Shown: in pieces, positions 17,954 through 27,175 of the stretch | Layout: each line of letters begins with the position of its first letter | Numbering within the stretch: position 1 is the first letter of the stretch | NCBI RefSeq assembly: GCF_014646055.1 | Contig: NZ_BMMS01000006.1 | Span: 1 to 64,000, forward strand | Direction: 5' to 3' | DNA: 64,000 nt | Source: Wenjunlia tyrosinilytica | GTDB taxonomy: Bacteria; Actinomycetota; Actinomycetes; Streptomycetales; Streptomycetaceae | The notes under the pieces: model-generated | Told to the model about the DNA's origin: nothing | Databases searched by the model: none | What the model saw: the letters and a program-made list of their open reading frames with translations, nothing else | Made by a program: the position numbers and the translations under genes

Positions 17954-19426
17954 GTGACCGTGACTACAGCGACCACCGGACAGCGCTTCCGTGAGTTCAG
18001 GATGCCGGACGTCGGCGAGGGACTCACCGAGGCCGAGATCCTCACCTGGCACGTCGCCCCCGGCGACAAGGTCAGCGACGGCCAGATGGTCTGCGAGGTG
18101 GAGACCGCCAAGGCCGCCGTCGAGCTGCCGATCCCGTTCGACGGAGTGGTGCACGAGCTGCGCTTCGGCGAGGGGACGACGGTCGACGTCGGAGAGGTGA
18201 TCATCACCGTCGACACCGACCCGGACGCCGGGGACGCCGAGGTGCCCGCGGGCCGGCCGCAGGCCCCCGAGCCCGTGGCCGAGGCCGCTCCCGTGGAGGA
18301 GGAGAAGCAGGAGCGCCAGGCGGTCCTGGTGGGCTACGGCCCGCGGACCGGCACCGCCAAGCGCCGCCCGCGCAAGGCGCCCGCCGCGCCCGCCGCACCG
18401 GCCGCTTCGGGGACCGCCACCACGGCGACCGCCGCCGCCTTCGCCCCCGCGGTGGAGCCGGCACCGGCGCCCGAGCCCGTGGCCGCGCCCCAGCCGACCG
18501 GCGGCAAGGCCCTCGCCAAGCCCCCCGTCCGCAAGCTCGCCAAGGACATGGGCATCGATCTGGCCGAGGTGGCGGCCACCGGGCCCGGCGGCAGCGTCAC
18601 CCGCGAGGATCTGCACGCGTTCGCCGCCGCCCGCACCGAGCAGGCCGCGCCCGCGGCGGCCGAACCGGCCCCGCAGGCTCCCCCGGCCCCCGCGGTGGCG
18701 CCCGCCGTGACCGCCGCGCCCGGCGAGCGCGAGACCCGGGTGCCGGTCAAGGGCGTACGCAAGGCCACCGCCCAGGCGATGGTCTCCAGTGCCTTCACCG
18801 CGCCGCACGTCACCGAGTTCATCACGGTCGACGTCACCCGCACGATGAAGCTGGTCCGCGACCTCAAGGAGGACCCGGACATGGCGGGGGTGCGGGTGAA
18901 CCCGCTGCTCATCGTGGCCAAGGCCTTCCTCGTCGCGATCAAGCGCAACCCGGAGGTCAACGCCGCCTGGGACGAGGCGAACCAGGAGATCGTGTACAAG
19001 CACTACGTCAACCTGGGCATCGCCGCGGCCACTCCCCGTGGGCTGATCGTCCCGAACATCAAGGACGCGCACGCCAAGACCCTGCCGGAGCTGGCCACCT
19101 CCCTGGGCGAACTCGTCGCCACCGCCCGCGAGGGCAGGACGAGTCCGCTCGACATGCAGGGCGGCACCGTGACCATCACCAACGTGGGCGTCTTCGGCAT
19201 CGACACCGGCACCCCGATCCTCAATCCCGGGGAGTCCGCGATCCTCGCCTTCGGCGCGGTCAAGCCGCAGCCGTGGGTCCACAAGGGCAAGGTCGTCCCG
19301 CGCGACGTGACGACGCTGGCGCTGTCCTTCGACCACCGCCTGGTCGACGGCGAGCTGGGCTCCAGGGTCCTCGCCGACATCGCGGCGATCCTGGAGCGCC
19401 CCAAGAGGCTCATCACCTGGGCGTGA
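17954..19426 (+). CDS. bkdC: Dihydrolipoamide acyltransferase (E2) of the branched-chain complex
   Basis: 490 residues. One N-terminal lipoyl domain, with the lipoylated Lys in VETAKAAVELP near residue 55. Then Ala/Pro-rich linkers, a peripheral-subunit-binding domain (ALAKPPVRKLAKDMGIDL near 180-215), a second linker and the catalytic domain ending in DHRLVDGELGSRVLADI, which holds the catalytic His. It accepts the acyl group from E1 and passes it to CoA; the E3 partner is encoded elsewhere. GTG at 17954 follows GAGGGG; a GTG six bases later is the alternative. The operon ends in a perfect hairpin. Confidence 0.95.
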   Translation: MTVTTATTGQRFREFRMPDVGEGLTEAEILTWHVAPGDKVSDGQMVCEVETAKAAVELPIPFDGVVHELRFGEGTTVDVGEVIITVDTDPDAGDAEVPAGRPQAPEPVAEAAPVEEEKQERQAVLVGYGPRTGTAKRRPRKAPAAPAAPAASGTATTATAAAFAPAVEPAPAPEPVAAPQPTGGKALAKPPVRKLAKDMGIDLAEVAATGPGGSVTREDLHAFAAARTEQAAPAAAEPAPQAPPAPAVAPAVTAAPGERETRVPVKGVRKATAQAMVSSAFTAPHVTEFITVDVTRTMKLVRDLKEDPDMAGVRVNPLLIVAKAFLVAIKRNPEVNAAWDEANQEIVYKHYVNLGIAAATPRGLIVPNIKDAHAKTLPELATSLGELVATAREGRTSPLDMQGGTVTITNVGVFGIDTGTPILNPGESAILAFGAVKPQPWVHKGKVVPRDVTTLALSFDHRLVDGELGSRVLADIAAILERPKRLITWA

Positions 19427-19532
19427 ACCGGCGTTCGGCCCGGCGTGCGTCGACCGGCGAACAAATCGGTCATGGCGTTGTCGGTCATGGCGTTGTCGGT
19501 CACCGCGTCATCGGCCAGGGCGCAGCCGGTCC

Positions 19533-19572
19533 ACGGCGGCCCCGGGCGGAGATCTCCGCCCGGGGCCGCCGT
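19533..19572. terminator. 40-base perfect palindrome ending the bkd operon
   Basis: Two exactly complementary 20-base arms meet at 19552/19553 with no loop left over. The left arm is ACGGCGGCCCCGGGCGGAGA. As RNA this is a very stable hairpin about 107 bases after the bkdC stop, best read as a transcription terminator. Confidence 0.85.
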
Positions 19573-19739
19573 GTTCGGGCCTGCCGCCGTGTTCGGGGCC
19601 GCCGGTCGCGCTCGTCGGCCGCCGGGCGGGCTTCAAGCCGTCGCCGACGCACTGGAAGCCGTCGCCGGTCGCGGCGGTCACGCCGCACAGCGCTTCGTCC
19701 GCATCGCGGAACGCCCTCGTGACGCATCCCTGTTGTATC

Positions 19740-19757
19740 TATGATGCATTCATCATG
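19740..19757 (+). promoter_or_regulatory. GntR operator overlapping -10 box and start codon
   Basis: TATGAT (19740-19745) is a near-perfect -10 box about ten bases before the ATG at 19755, implying a leaderless or very short leader. ATGATG-CATT-CATCAT (19741-19756) is a perfect 6-4-6 inverted repeat covering both. It is a natural autoregulatory site for the FadR-like GntR protein encoded next. Confidence 0.7.
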
Positions 19758-20420
19758 CCTGCCGCAGCCCCCACCCCCACCGCCGCCACTTCCCGCGTCC
19801 CCGCCGCCGACCGGGTGTACGCCCACGTCAAACAGGCCGTGCTCGACCGCAGTTACGAGGGCGGGACGCTGCTGACCGAGGGAGACCTCGCCTCGGTCCT
19901 CGGGGTCTCGCGCACCCCCGTGCGCGAGGCGCTGCTGCGCCTGGAGGCCGAGGGACTGCTCAAGCTCTACCCGAAGAAGGGCGCCCTCGTGCTGCCCGTC
20001 TCGGCCCAGGAGATCGCCGACGTCGTCGAGACCCGGCGCCTCATCGAGGAGCACTCCGTCCGCAAGGCCGTGCCCGCCCCGGCGCGCCTGATCGAGCGCC
20101 TGGAGGAACTGCTCGTCCTCCAGAGCGAACTGGCCGCCTCGGGCGACCTCTCCGGATTCGCCGCCGCCGACCGCGCCTTCCACGCCGCCATCGTCGCGAC
20201 GGCCGGCAACCGCATCCTCGAGCAGCTCTACGACCAGCTGCGCGACCGCCAGTTGCGGATGGGTGTGGCCGTGATGAACGCCGAGCCCGACCGGGTCAAC
20301 AAGAACATCGCCGAGCACACCGAGATCCTCGAGGCCCTGCGCGGAGGCTGCCCCGACAAGGCCGCGGCCCTGGTCCACCGGCACGTCAGCTGGGTGCAGG
20401 CACTGGTGAGGGGGATATGA
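19755..20420 (+). CDS. GntR family (FadR-subfamily) transcriptional regulator
   Basis: 221 residues. The N-terminal winged helix (RVYAHVKQAVLDRSYEGGTLLTEGDLASVLGVSRTPVREAL) is typical of GntR. The all-helical FCD domain holds the likely metal or ligand residues (RRLIEEHSVRK, DRAFHAAIV, NIAEHTEIL). The ligand is unknown but probably a small carboxylate transported by the coupled MFS protein. The stop overlaps the next ATG. The start is the ATG inside the operator; an upstream in-frame ATG lacks support. Confidence 0.93.
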   Translation: MPAAAPTPTAATSRVPAADRVYAHVKQAVLDRSYEGGTLLTEGDLASVLGVSRTPVREALLRLEAEGLLKLYPKKGALVLPVSAQEIADVVETRRLIEEHSVRKAVPAPARLIERLEELLVLQSELAASGDLSGFAAADRAFHAAIVATAGNRILEQLYDQLRDRQLRMGVAVMNAEPDRVNKNIAEHTEILEALRGGCPDKAAALVHRHVSWVQALVRGI

Positions 20421-21760
20421 GCTCCGCGCACCTCCGGATGCCCAACGACCCGCCGGGCGGCCGCAGGGCCGCCCTCGTCTGGGGCATCGGCGTCCTCGTC
20501 TACGTCATCGCGGTCGTCCACCGCAGCAGCCTCGGCGTCGCCGGGATCGACGCGGCCGACCGCTTCGGCGTGGGCGCCTCCGCGCTCTCCTCCTTCTCCA
20601 TCCTCCAGGTGCTCGTCTACGCCGGAATGCAGATCCCGGTCGGGCTCCTGGTGGACCGCCTCGGCACCAAGCGGGTGCTGAGCCTGGGCATCGTGCTGTT
20701 CACCGCGGGACAGCTCGGCTTCGCCCTCTCCCACGCCTTCGCCCCCGCCCTGGTCTCCCGGGCGGTGCTCGGCTGCGGTGACGCCATGACGTTCGTCAGC
20801 GTCCTGCGGCTGGGCGCGCACTGGTTCCCCGCCCGCCGCGGCCCCCTGATCGCCCAGTGCGCGGCGCTGTTCGGCATGGCGGGCAACCTCGTCAGCACGC
20901 TGCTGCTCGCCCGCATGCTGCACACCGCGGGCTGGACGCCGACGTTCACCGGAACCGCCGCGGGCGGCGCGCTGGCGCTGATACTCGTCGTGCTGTTCCT
21001 CAAGGACCGGCCCGACGCAGGTCCGCGGCGGGCCCCGGCCGAGAAGACGTCACCCGCGCGGCTGCGCGAGCAGATCGCCAGCGCCTGGCGTGAGCCCGGC
21101 ACCCGCCTCGGCCTGTGGACCCACTTCACCACCCAGTTCTCCGCGATGGCGTTCCTGCTGCTGTGGGGCATGCCGTTCCTGGTGGAGGCCGAGGGGCTCA
21201 GCCGGGAGACGGCCGGTGAACTGCTCACGCTCGTGGTGGTGTCGAACATGGTCCTGGGCATCGTCTTCGGCCAGGTCATCGCCCGCCACAACGGCGCCCG
21301 GATGCCGCTCACCCTCGCCGTCGTCGCCACGACCGCGCTCGCCTGGGTGGCGGTGCTGGCCTGGCCCGGCGAGCACGCGCCGATCGGGCTGCTGGTGGCG
21401 CACGCCGCCGTGCTGGGGGCGTGCGGACCGGCGTCGATGATCGGTTTCGACTTCGCCCGGCCCGCGAACCCGCCGGAGCGGCTCGGCACCGCCTCCGGCA
21501 TCGTCAACATGGGCGGCTTCGTCGCCACCATGATCACCCTGTTGGCCGTAGGAGTGATCCTGGACGCGGTGGACGGCGGCCGCGGTGGCACGCCGTACAG
21601 CGCGCACGCCTACCACATCGCGTTCTGCTCGGTCTTCGTCCTCCAGGCGATCGGCCTCACCCAGATCCTGCGGCTGCGCCGCCGGGCGGCCATGCTGGAA
21701 CGGGAGCGGATCACCGTGAGCCGCGTCGAGACGGTCCACGTCCCGGCCAAGGCCGCCTGA
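20417..21760 (+). CDS. MFS transporter
   Basis: 447 residues with about 12 hydrophobic helices. MFS motif A-like run VDRLGTKRVL lies between helices 2 and 3. The opening (LVWGIGVLVYVIAVVHRSSLGVAG) and the loop LGAHWFPARRGPLIAQC resemble nitrate/sugar-acid type MFS carriers. Inner-membrane permease, overlapping the GntR gene by ATGA, so it is likely the GntR target and carries the regulator's ligand or a relative. The substrate is not determined. Confidence 0.92.
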   Translation: MSSAHLRMPNDPPGGRRAALVWGIGVLVYVIAVVHRSSLGVAGIDAADRFGVGASALSSFSILQVLVYAGMQIPVGLLVDRLGTKRVLSLGIVLFTAGQLGFALSHAFAPALVSRAVLGCGDAMTFVSVLRLGAHWFPARRGPLIAQCAALFGMAGNLVSTLLLARMLHTAGWTPTFTGTAAGGALALILVVLFLKDRPDAGPRRAPAEKTSPARLREQIASAWREPGTRLGLWTHFTTQFSAMAFLLLWGMPFLVEAEGLSRETAGELLTLVVVSNMVLGIVFGQVIARHNGARMPLTLAVVATTALAWVAVLAWPGEHAPIGLLVAHAAVLGACGPASMIGFDFARPANPPERLGTASGIVNMGGFVATMITLLAVGVILDAVDGGRGGTPYSAHAYHIAFCSVFVLQAIGLTQILRLRRRAAMLERERITVSRVETVHVPAKAA

Positions 21761-21770
21761 GGGCGGCGAC

Positions 21771-21798
21771 GACCGCGCGGGACCGACCGCGCGGGACC
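21771..21798. repeat. 14-base tandem direct repeat, two copies
   Basis: GACCGCGCGGGACC occurs twice head to tail with a degenerate third start (GACTGCGCG), in the gap between the convergent MFS and maleylpyruvate-isomerase-like genes. Confidence 0.75.
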
Positions 21799-21887
21799 GA
21801 CTGCGCGACAACGACCGGGCGAGGGCCGGTCCGGTCGCGTCGGCCGCGTCGGCGCCGGGGATCGGCGCCAGGGAGGGGTCGCTCGCG

Positions 21888-22706
21888 TCAGGGAGTGACG
21901 GCCAGGTTCTCCAGCACCCGGCGGCCGAGCTCCTCGTCGCCCTCGAGCTTGACCTGCGCAACGTGCGCGCGGATCCGCCCGCACTGCAGCAGGACGTACA
22001 TCTCCCAGTCCATCGACAGGGTGACGGCCGGGCCCAGCGAGACACTGGCGTCGACGCTGCCCCGTCCCTCGGCGTTCACCCGCACGGTGCGCATGAACTC
22101 CACGGCACCGTGCACGTCGAAGACCACCGCCGAGTTCGGCGGAGCGCCCGCGCCCTTGGCCACGGCCTTGGGGAGCGACTGGATGAGGAAGTCCCGTGTG
22201 ACGATGGCGCCGGGCGAGTCGAGGTTGCCCGGTCGGCCGAGGGCGCGGCGGACGTCCTGCTCGTGCACCCACACATCGAACGCCCGGCTGATGAGCTGGG
22301 CCTCCAGGGTCTCCTCCTTGCCCGTCACACCGCGCACGGTCGCGTCGGGCTCACGGGTCTCGTTCCGCAGCTGGCGGCTGCGCCGGATGATCGTGTACTC
22401 CAGCTCGCCCGTCATCTCCGGCCCCGTGTGGCAGCGCCGCACGTCGACCGGCACCTCCATGTAGCGCGAGGTCTCGTCCACGACATGGCGCAGATCTCGC
22501 GGCAGCGAGTGGATGGGACGCGGATCGCCGAGGATCTCCGACTCGATCGCGATGACATGGGAGACCACGTCGCGCACCGACCAGCCGGGGCACGAGGTCG
22601 CACGGTTCCACTCCCCCTCGGAGAGCGGAGCGCACAACTCGGATATCGCTTCGATGGAGTGGGTCCAGGCGTCGACATAGGGCTGGAGATTCTGATGGAC
22701 GGTCAC
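21888..22706 (-). CDS. Maleylpyruvate isomerase family, mycothiol-dependent enzyme
   Basis: 272 residues from a GTG with GAGGGG a few bases upstream. The N-terminal DinB-like four-helix domain has the run CPGWSVRDVVSHVIAIE, whose His is a likely metal ligand, and a second HEQDVRRALG. The C-terminal domain (MDWEMYVLLQCGRIRAHVAQV) is the SCP2-like cap of this family. Known members use mycothiol as cofactor for isomerisation or thiol transfer. The substrate here is unknown. Divergent from the nitrilase gene. Confidence 0.9.
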   Translation of the reverse strand: MTVHQNLQPYVDAWTHSIEAISELCAPLSEGEWNRATSCPGWSVRDVVSHVIAIESEILGDPRPIHSLPRDLRHVVDETSRYMEVPVDVRRCHTGPEMTGELEYTIIRRSRQLRNETREPDATVRGVTGKEETLEAQLISRAFDVWVHEQDVRRALGRPGNLDSPGAIVTRDFLIQSLPKAVAKGAGAPPNSAVVFDVHGAVEFMRTVRVNAEGRGSVDASVSLGPAVTLSMDWEMYVLLQCGRIRAHVAQVKLEGDEELGRRVLENLAVTP

Positions 22707-22838
22707 GTGACCCCTCGAACGTTTCGGAGCGCGCTGGTCTGAGTCGCTAAGTTACGCTGCCCACGGGCACCGTGGCAGTGCTTTCGAATGACGATGGTAG
22801 GGCCGAACGCAGGGTCCGGACTCATGGGCGGTGGTACT

Positions 22839-23669
22839 GTGCGCGCTGCGCTGATGCAGATCGACGTACATCCGGACGAGAGTGTCGATTCACGGCGATC
22901 CCGGGTGGCCGACCTGGTCCGCGCGCAATCCGGGGCGGATCTGGTGGTCCTGCCGGAGCTGTGGCCCACGGGTGCCTTCGCGTACGACCTCTGGGAGGAC
23001 ACCGCCGAGCCCCTGGACGGCCCGACGGCCACGGCGATGTCCGGCGCCGCCCGTGACGCGGGGGTGTGGCTGCATGCGGGCAGCATCGTGGAGCGCGAGG
23101 CCACCGGCCCCGGCTCCGCCGAGGGACCGGGGCGGCCGGGGCGGATGTTCAACACCTCGCTGGTCTTCGGCCCCGACGGCGAGCTGCGCCGGACCTACCG
23201 CAAGATCCACCGCTTCGGCTTCGACGAGGGCGAGGCCGTCGTCATGGGCGGCGGCGAGCAGATCGCCACCGCCGCCACCGCACACGGCACCTTGGGCCTG
23301 GCCACCTGCTACGACCTGCGCTTCCCCGAGCAGTTCCGGCTGCTGGTGGACGCGGGCGCGGAACTGCTGGTGATCCCCGCGGGATGGCCCGCCCGCCGCC
23401 GTGAACACTGGCTCCTGCTGGCCCGCGCCCGCGCCGTGGAGTCCCAGGCGTTCGTCCTGGCGTGCTGCTCGGCCGGAACCCACGCCGGGGTGGAGCAGGC
23501 GGGGCACAGCCTCGTCGTCGATCCGTGGGGCGAGGTGCTGGCCGAGGGCGGCACGGACGAGGAGGTCCTCGTCGTGGACATCGACCCCGGTCAGGTGGCC
23601 AAGGTCCGCGCCGACTTCCCCGTCCTGCGCGACCGCCTGCTGGGCCTGCCGGTTCCCCCGCGTCGCTAG
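22839..23669 (+). CDS. Carbon-nitrogen hydrolase (nitrilase superfamily)
   Basis: 276 residues. The catalytic Glu-Lys-Cys triad is visible: Glu in VVLPELWPTG, Lys in YRKIHRFGF and Cys in LATCYDLRFPEQ. This places it among omega-amidase/YafV-type amidases that hydrolyse small amides, probably in metabolite repair. GTG at 22839 (VRAALMQIDV) matches the usual family start and has GGTGG four bases upstream. ATGs at 22824 and 22788 would add a tail with no family counterpart. Confidence 0.9.
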   Translation: MRAALMQIDVHPDESVDSRRSRVADLVRAQSGADLVVLPELWPTGAFAYDLWEDTAEPLDGPTATAMSGAARDAGVWLHAGSIVEREATGPGSAEGPGRPGRMFNTSLVFGPDGELRRTYRKIHRFGFDEGEAVVMGGGEQIATAATAHGTLGLATCYDLRFPEQFRLLVDAGAELLVIPAGWPARRREHWLLLARARAVESQAFVLACCSAGTHAGVEQAGHSLVVDPWGEVLAEGGTDEEVLVVDIDPGQVAKVRADFPVLRDRLLGLPVPPRR

Positions 23670-23830
23670 TCGCTCCCGCGTCGCTAGCCGGTCCCGCGTC
23701 GCTAGCCGCTCCTCGCGCTCCTGGCCGCTTCTCCTGGCCCGGCCGTTTCCCGCCCCTGGCTGTTTCCCCGCGCCCATGGCTGTTTCCCCGCGCTCCTGGC
23801 CGTTTCCCCCAGGCCCGGGCCCCGGGCCCG
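23670..23830. repeat. Short imperfect repeats after the nitrilase gene
   Basis: About three copies of CGTCGCTAGYCGSTCC run directly on from the stop, followed by about four copies of a TGGCYGTTTCCC unit up to about 23810. The block is low-complexity and non-coding. It could be slippage-derived sequence and does not look like a regular terminator. Confidence 0.6.
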
Positions 23831-23911
23831 CCCCGCGTCCGCCCGAGTGGCGGCACCGGCTCTGAGCCATCAGGGTGACTAGGAGACGCACAGTCCACAG
23901 GGAGGCACTCC

Positions 23912-24712
23912 ATGCCCGAGGTCATCGCCCCCTACCCGCCCGGAACCCCGTGCTGGGTGGACCTGATCGTCCCCGACCAGCCGGCGGCCCTCGACTTCTA
24001 CCACCAGCTCTTCGGCTGGACGGGTGAGATCGGTCCGCCCGAGTACGGCGGCTACGCGGTCTGCTCGCTCAAGGGCAAGCCCGTCGCCGGCATCATGGCC
24101 CGCCCGCAGGCCCCCGAGGACCAGGCCGTACCGACGGCCGCGTGGACCACCTACCTGGCCTCCGCCGACGCCGACGGGACCGCCCGCTCCGTGACCGACA
24201 ACGGCGGAGTCGTGCTGATGCCGCCGACCGAGGTCCCCGCGATGGGCCGCATGCTGATCGCCGCCGACCCCGCCGGAGCCGCGTTCGGTGTGTGGCAGGC
24301 GCTGGAGTTCTTCGGGTCCCGCGTCGTCAACGAGCCCGGCTCCCTCGTCTGGAGCGAGCTCAACACCACCGACCCCGAGGCCGCAGCCGCCTTCTACCCC
24401 CGCGCCATCGGCATCGGCGTCGCTCCGATGGAGGGCATCCCCGGCTACCACGGCCTCGATGTGAACGGCCGCGTGGTCGGCGGTATGCAGCAGATCGGCG
24501 ACGACTTCCCACCCGGGACCCCGCCGCACTGGCTGCCCTACTTCTCGGTCGGCGGCACCGACGCCACCGTGGACACGCTGGTCAAGGCAGGCGGCGGCAC
24601 GATCAGACCCGCTTTCGACATGCCCGCGGGCCGTATGGCCGTCGTCCACGACCAGCAGGGCGCCGTCTTCGCCATCATCGACGCCACCGGCCCCGAACCC
24701 GACTGGGGCTAG
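23912..24712 (+). CDS. VOC family protein with two glyoxalase-fold modules
   Basis: 266 residues. Two VOC repeats: the first begins GTPCWVDLIVPDQPAALDFY, the second SLVWSELNTTDPEAAAAFY, each ending in a ...DPAGAAFGVWQ or DQQGAVFAIID strand. The family includes glyoxalases, dioxygenases and binding or resistance proteins; metal ligands cannot be fixed by eye, so substrate and activity stay open. Cytoplasmic. ATG follows GGGAGGCACTCC. Confidence 0.88.
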   Translation: MPEVIAPYPPGTPCWVDLIVPDQPAALDFYHQLFGWTGEIGPPEYGGYAVCSLKGKPVAGIMARPQAPEDQAVPTAAWTTYLASADADGTARSVTDNGGVVLMPPTEVPAMGRMLIAADPAGAAFGVWQALEFFGSRVVNEPGSLVWSELNTTDPEAAAAFYPRAIGIGVAPMEGIPGYHGLDVNGRVVGGMQQIGDDFPPGTPPHWLPYFSVGGTDATVDTLVKAGGGTIRPAFDMPAGRMAVVHDQQGAVFAIIDATGPEPDWG

Positions 24713-24793
24713 CCCTCCGGGCTTGCGCGGCCGGTCCCCGGTGGCCCCGCCCTGCCTCCCGCCGGACGGGGGCCACCAGGCATGCTGGTAGCC

Positions 24794-26647
24794 ATGAGCA
24801 ACCAGGAGAAGGCGCCCCGGCGCGCCCGCGTGCGCGCTCCGGAGCTGCTCGGCAAGGGCGGATGGATCAACACCGGAGGCCGCGGTCTGCGGCTGGCCGA
24901 CTTTCGGGGATCCGTCGTGATCCTCGACTTCTGGACCTTCTGCTGCATCAACTGCCTCCACGTCCTCGACGAGCTGCGGGAGCTGGAGGAGAAGCACCGG
25001 GACACCGTGGTGATCGTCGGGGTGCACTCGCCCAAGTTCGTTCATGAGGCCGACCACCAGGCGGTGCTCGATGCCGTCGAGCGGTACGAGGTGCGTCACC
25101 CCGTGCTCGACGATCCCGAGCTCGCCACCTGGAAGCAGTACGCCGTCCGGGCCTGGCCGACGCTGGTGGTCATCGATCCCGAGGGGTACGTCGTCGCCCA
25201 GCACGCGGGTGAGGGGCATGCGCACGCCCTGGAGACGCTGGTCAGCGAGTTGGAGGCCGAGCACGCCGCCAAGGGGACGCTGCGCCGGGGCGAGGGACCC
25301 TATGTGCCGCCGGAGCCCGCCGCCACCGATCTGCGCTTCCCCGGGAAGGCGCTGCTGCTGCCCTCGGGAAACCTCCTGGTCTCCGACTCCACCCGGCACG
25401 CCCTGGTCGAGCTGGCCGAGGACGGGGAGACGGTCGTGCGCCGGATCGGCGACGGCACCCGCGGCTTCCGGGACGGACCGGCCGAGAGCGCGCGCTTCAG
25501 CGAGCCCCAGGGCCTGGCCCTCCTGCCCGACGGCGGTGTGGCCGTCGCCGACGCCGTCAACCACGCGCTGCGCCGCTTCGACCCCGCCACCGGTGAGGTG
25601 GCCACCCTCGCCGGCACCGGCAGGCAGTGGTGGCAGGGCTCGGCGACGAGCGGCCCGGCCCTCGCGGTGGATCTGTCGTCGCCGTGGGACGTGGCCTGGT
25701 TCGCGGACCGGCTGTGGATCGCCATGGCCGGGGTCCACCAGCTGTGGAGCTACGACCCCGGGGACGGCACGGTGGCGGCGGCGGCCGGTACGACCAACGA
25801 GGGCCTGGTCGACGGGCCCGCGGCCGAGGCGTGGTTCGCTCAGCCGTCAGGGCTGGCCGCGGCGACGGACGACGCCCCCGGCGGGGCCAGGCTGTGGATC
25901 GCCGACTCGGAGACCTCAGCGCTGCGGTATGTGGTCCAGGACGCCGACGGTTTCACCGTGCACACCGCCGTCGGCACCGGGCTGTTCGACTTCGGGCACC
26001 GGGACGGGGCCGCCGAGCAGGCCCTTCTCCAGCATCCGCTGGGCGTCACCGTCCTCCCTGACGGCTCGGTCGCCGTCAGCGACACCTACAACCACGCGCT
26101 GCGCCGCTACGACCCCGCGACCGGCGAGGTGACGACGCTCGCCACGGATGTGCGTGAGCCGTCCGATGCCGTGCTGGTGGGGGAGGACATCGTGGTGGTG
26201 GAGTCGGCCCGCCACCGGCTGACCCGGCTGCGGCTGCCCGAGGACGCGGTGCGGGTGGAGGCCGCCGCCCACCGCACGCAGCGCCCGGCGACCGAGGTCG
26301 CCGCGGGGCCGTTCCGCCTCGATGTGGTCTTCTCCGCGCCCGCTGGGCAGAAGCTGGACGAGCGCTACGGCCCCTCGACGCGCCTGCTGGTCGGCTCGAC
26401 CCCGCCGGAGCTGCTGGCCGAAGGGGCGGGCGCGGGCACGGATCTGAGCCGCGAGGTCGTCATCGCCGGGGACGGTCCGGTCGAGGGGGTGCTGCATGTC
26501 TCCGCCATGGCCGCCTCGTGCGACGACGATGCGGACATCGAGTACCCGGCCTGCCATGTCCACCAGCAGGACTGGGGAGTTCCGGTGCGGATCGTGCCCG
26601 GTGGCGCCGGACGCCTTCCGCTGGTCCTGGCGGGCATGGACGCCTGA
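24794..26647 (+). CDS. Thioredoxin-like plus NHL-repeat protein (NHLRC2-like)
   Basis: 617 residues. The N-terminal thioredoxin fold (about 20-155) carries FWTFCCINCLHVLDEL, a CxxC-type redox site, and the cis-Pro region RAWPTLVVID. The middle (about 190-450) is an NHL beta-propeller with repeated SDSTRHAL-, ADAVNHALRRFDPATG- and SDTYNHALRRYDPATG-like blades. A C-terminal beta-rich domain contains CDDDADIEYPAC. Human NHLRC2 has the same order. There is no clear signal peptide. The role in bacteria is unknown; a redox-linked scaffold is plausible. Confidence 0.9.
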   Translation: MSNQEKAPRRARVRAPELLGKGGWINTGGRGLRLADFRGSVVILDFWTFCCINCLHVLDELRELEEKHRDTVVIVGVHSPKFVHEADHQAVLDAVERYEVRHPVLDDPELATWKQYAVRAWPTLVVIDPEGYVVAQHAGEGHAHALETLVSELEAEHAAKGTLRRGEGPYVPPEPAATDLRFPGKALLLPSGNLLVSDSTRHALVELAEDGETVVRRIGDGTRGFRDGPAESARFSEPQGLALLPDGGVAVADAVNHALRRFDPATGEVATLAGTGRQWWQGSATSGPALAVDLSSPWDVAWFADRLWIAMAGVHQLWSYDPGDGTVAAAAGTTNEGLVDGPAAEAWFAQPSGLAAATDDAPGGARLWIADSETSALRYVVQDADGFTVHTAVGTGLFDFGHRDGAAEQALLQHPLGVTVLPDGSVAVSDTYNHALRRYDPATGEVTTLATDVREPSDAVLVGEDIVVVESARHRLTRLRLPEDAVRVEAAAHRTQRPATEVAAGPFRLDVVFSAPAGQKLDERYGPSTRLLVGSTPPELLAEGAGAGTDLSREVVIAGDGPVEGVLHVSAMAASCDDDADIEYPACHVHQQDWGVPVRIVPGGAGRLPLVLAGMDA

Positions 26648-26718
26648 ACGGCTCCCCGCGCCCCGGGGCCATTACCTGTGACGTCATCGACGGTCCCCGC
26701 GCCCGATGGGAGATTGAA

Positions 26719-26744
26719 GGCGTTCCGCGAGCTCGCGGAACGCC
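26719..26744. promoter_or_regulatory. 26-base perfect palindrome upstream of the SnoaL-like gene
   Basis: Arms of 13 bases (GGCGTTCCGCGAG and its complement) meet without a spacer, 72 bases after the NHL-gene stop and 30 bases before the next ATG. It may be an operator or a terminator for the upstream gene. There is no U tract after it. A TGACGTCA palindrome lies nearby at 26679-26686. Confidence 0.6.
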
Positions 26745-26773
26745 GACTCCCGTCGAGGCAAAGGGGATCCGCC

Positions 26774-27148
26774 ATGAGTGACATCGACTTCGACCAGCTC
26801 GTCGACCGCTACATCGCCGTCTGGAACGAGAGCGACACCGCCCGCCGAGCCGATGCGGTGGCCGCGGTCTTCGCCGAGGACGGCACCTTCACCGATCCGC
26901 TCTCGGACGTGCGCGGCCATGAGGGCCTGGAAGCCGTGATCGCGGGCGTTCAGAAGCAGTTTCCCGGCTTTGTCCTGCGGCGGGGCGGCCCGGTGGACGG
27001 CCACCACGGCATCGCCCGGTTCACCTGGGAGCTGGCGCCCGAGGCCGGTGGCGAGGCGCTCGTCGTCGGCTTCGACACCGTCGTCGTGGGTGAGGACGGG
27101 CGGATCGCCACCGTGCTCGGCTTCTTCGACAAGGTGCCCGCGGCCTGA
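26774..27148 (+). CDS. SnoaL-like (NTF2-fold) protein
   Basis: 124 residues. The opening FDQLVDRYIAVWNESDTARRADAVAAVFAEDGTFTDPLSDVRGHEGL is typical of NTF2-fold/SnoaL-like small-molecule-binding proteins, which act as isomerases, hydratases or binding proteins. The active-site Asp/His cannot be fixed. ATG has AAGGGGA nine bases upstream. A perfect palindrome lies in its 5' region. Its last bases are 27 bases from the convergent small membrane-protein gene. Confidence 0.88.
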   Translation: MSDIDFDQLVDRYIAVWNESDTARRADAVAAVFAEDGTFTDPLSDVRGHEGLEAVIAGVQKQFPGFVLRRGGPVDGHHGIARFTWELAPEAGGEALVVGFDTVVVGEDGRIATVLGFFDKVPAA

Positions 27149-27175
27149 GCGGGCGTCACGCGCCTGGAGCGGGCG

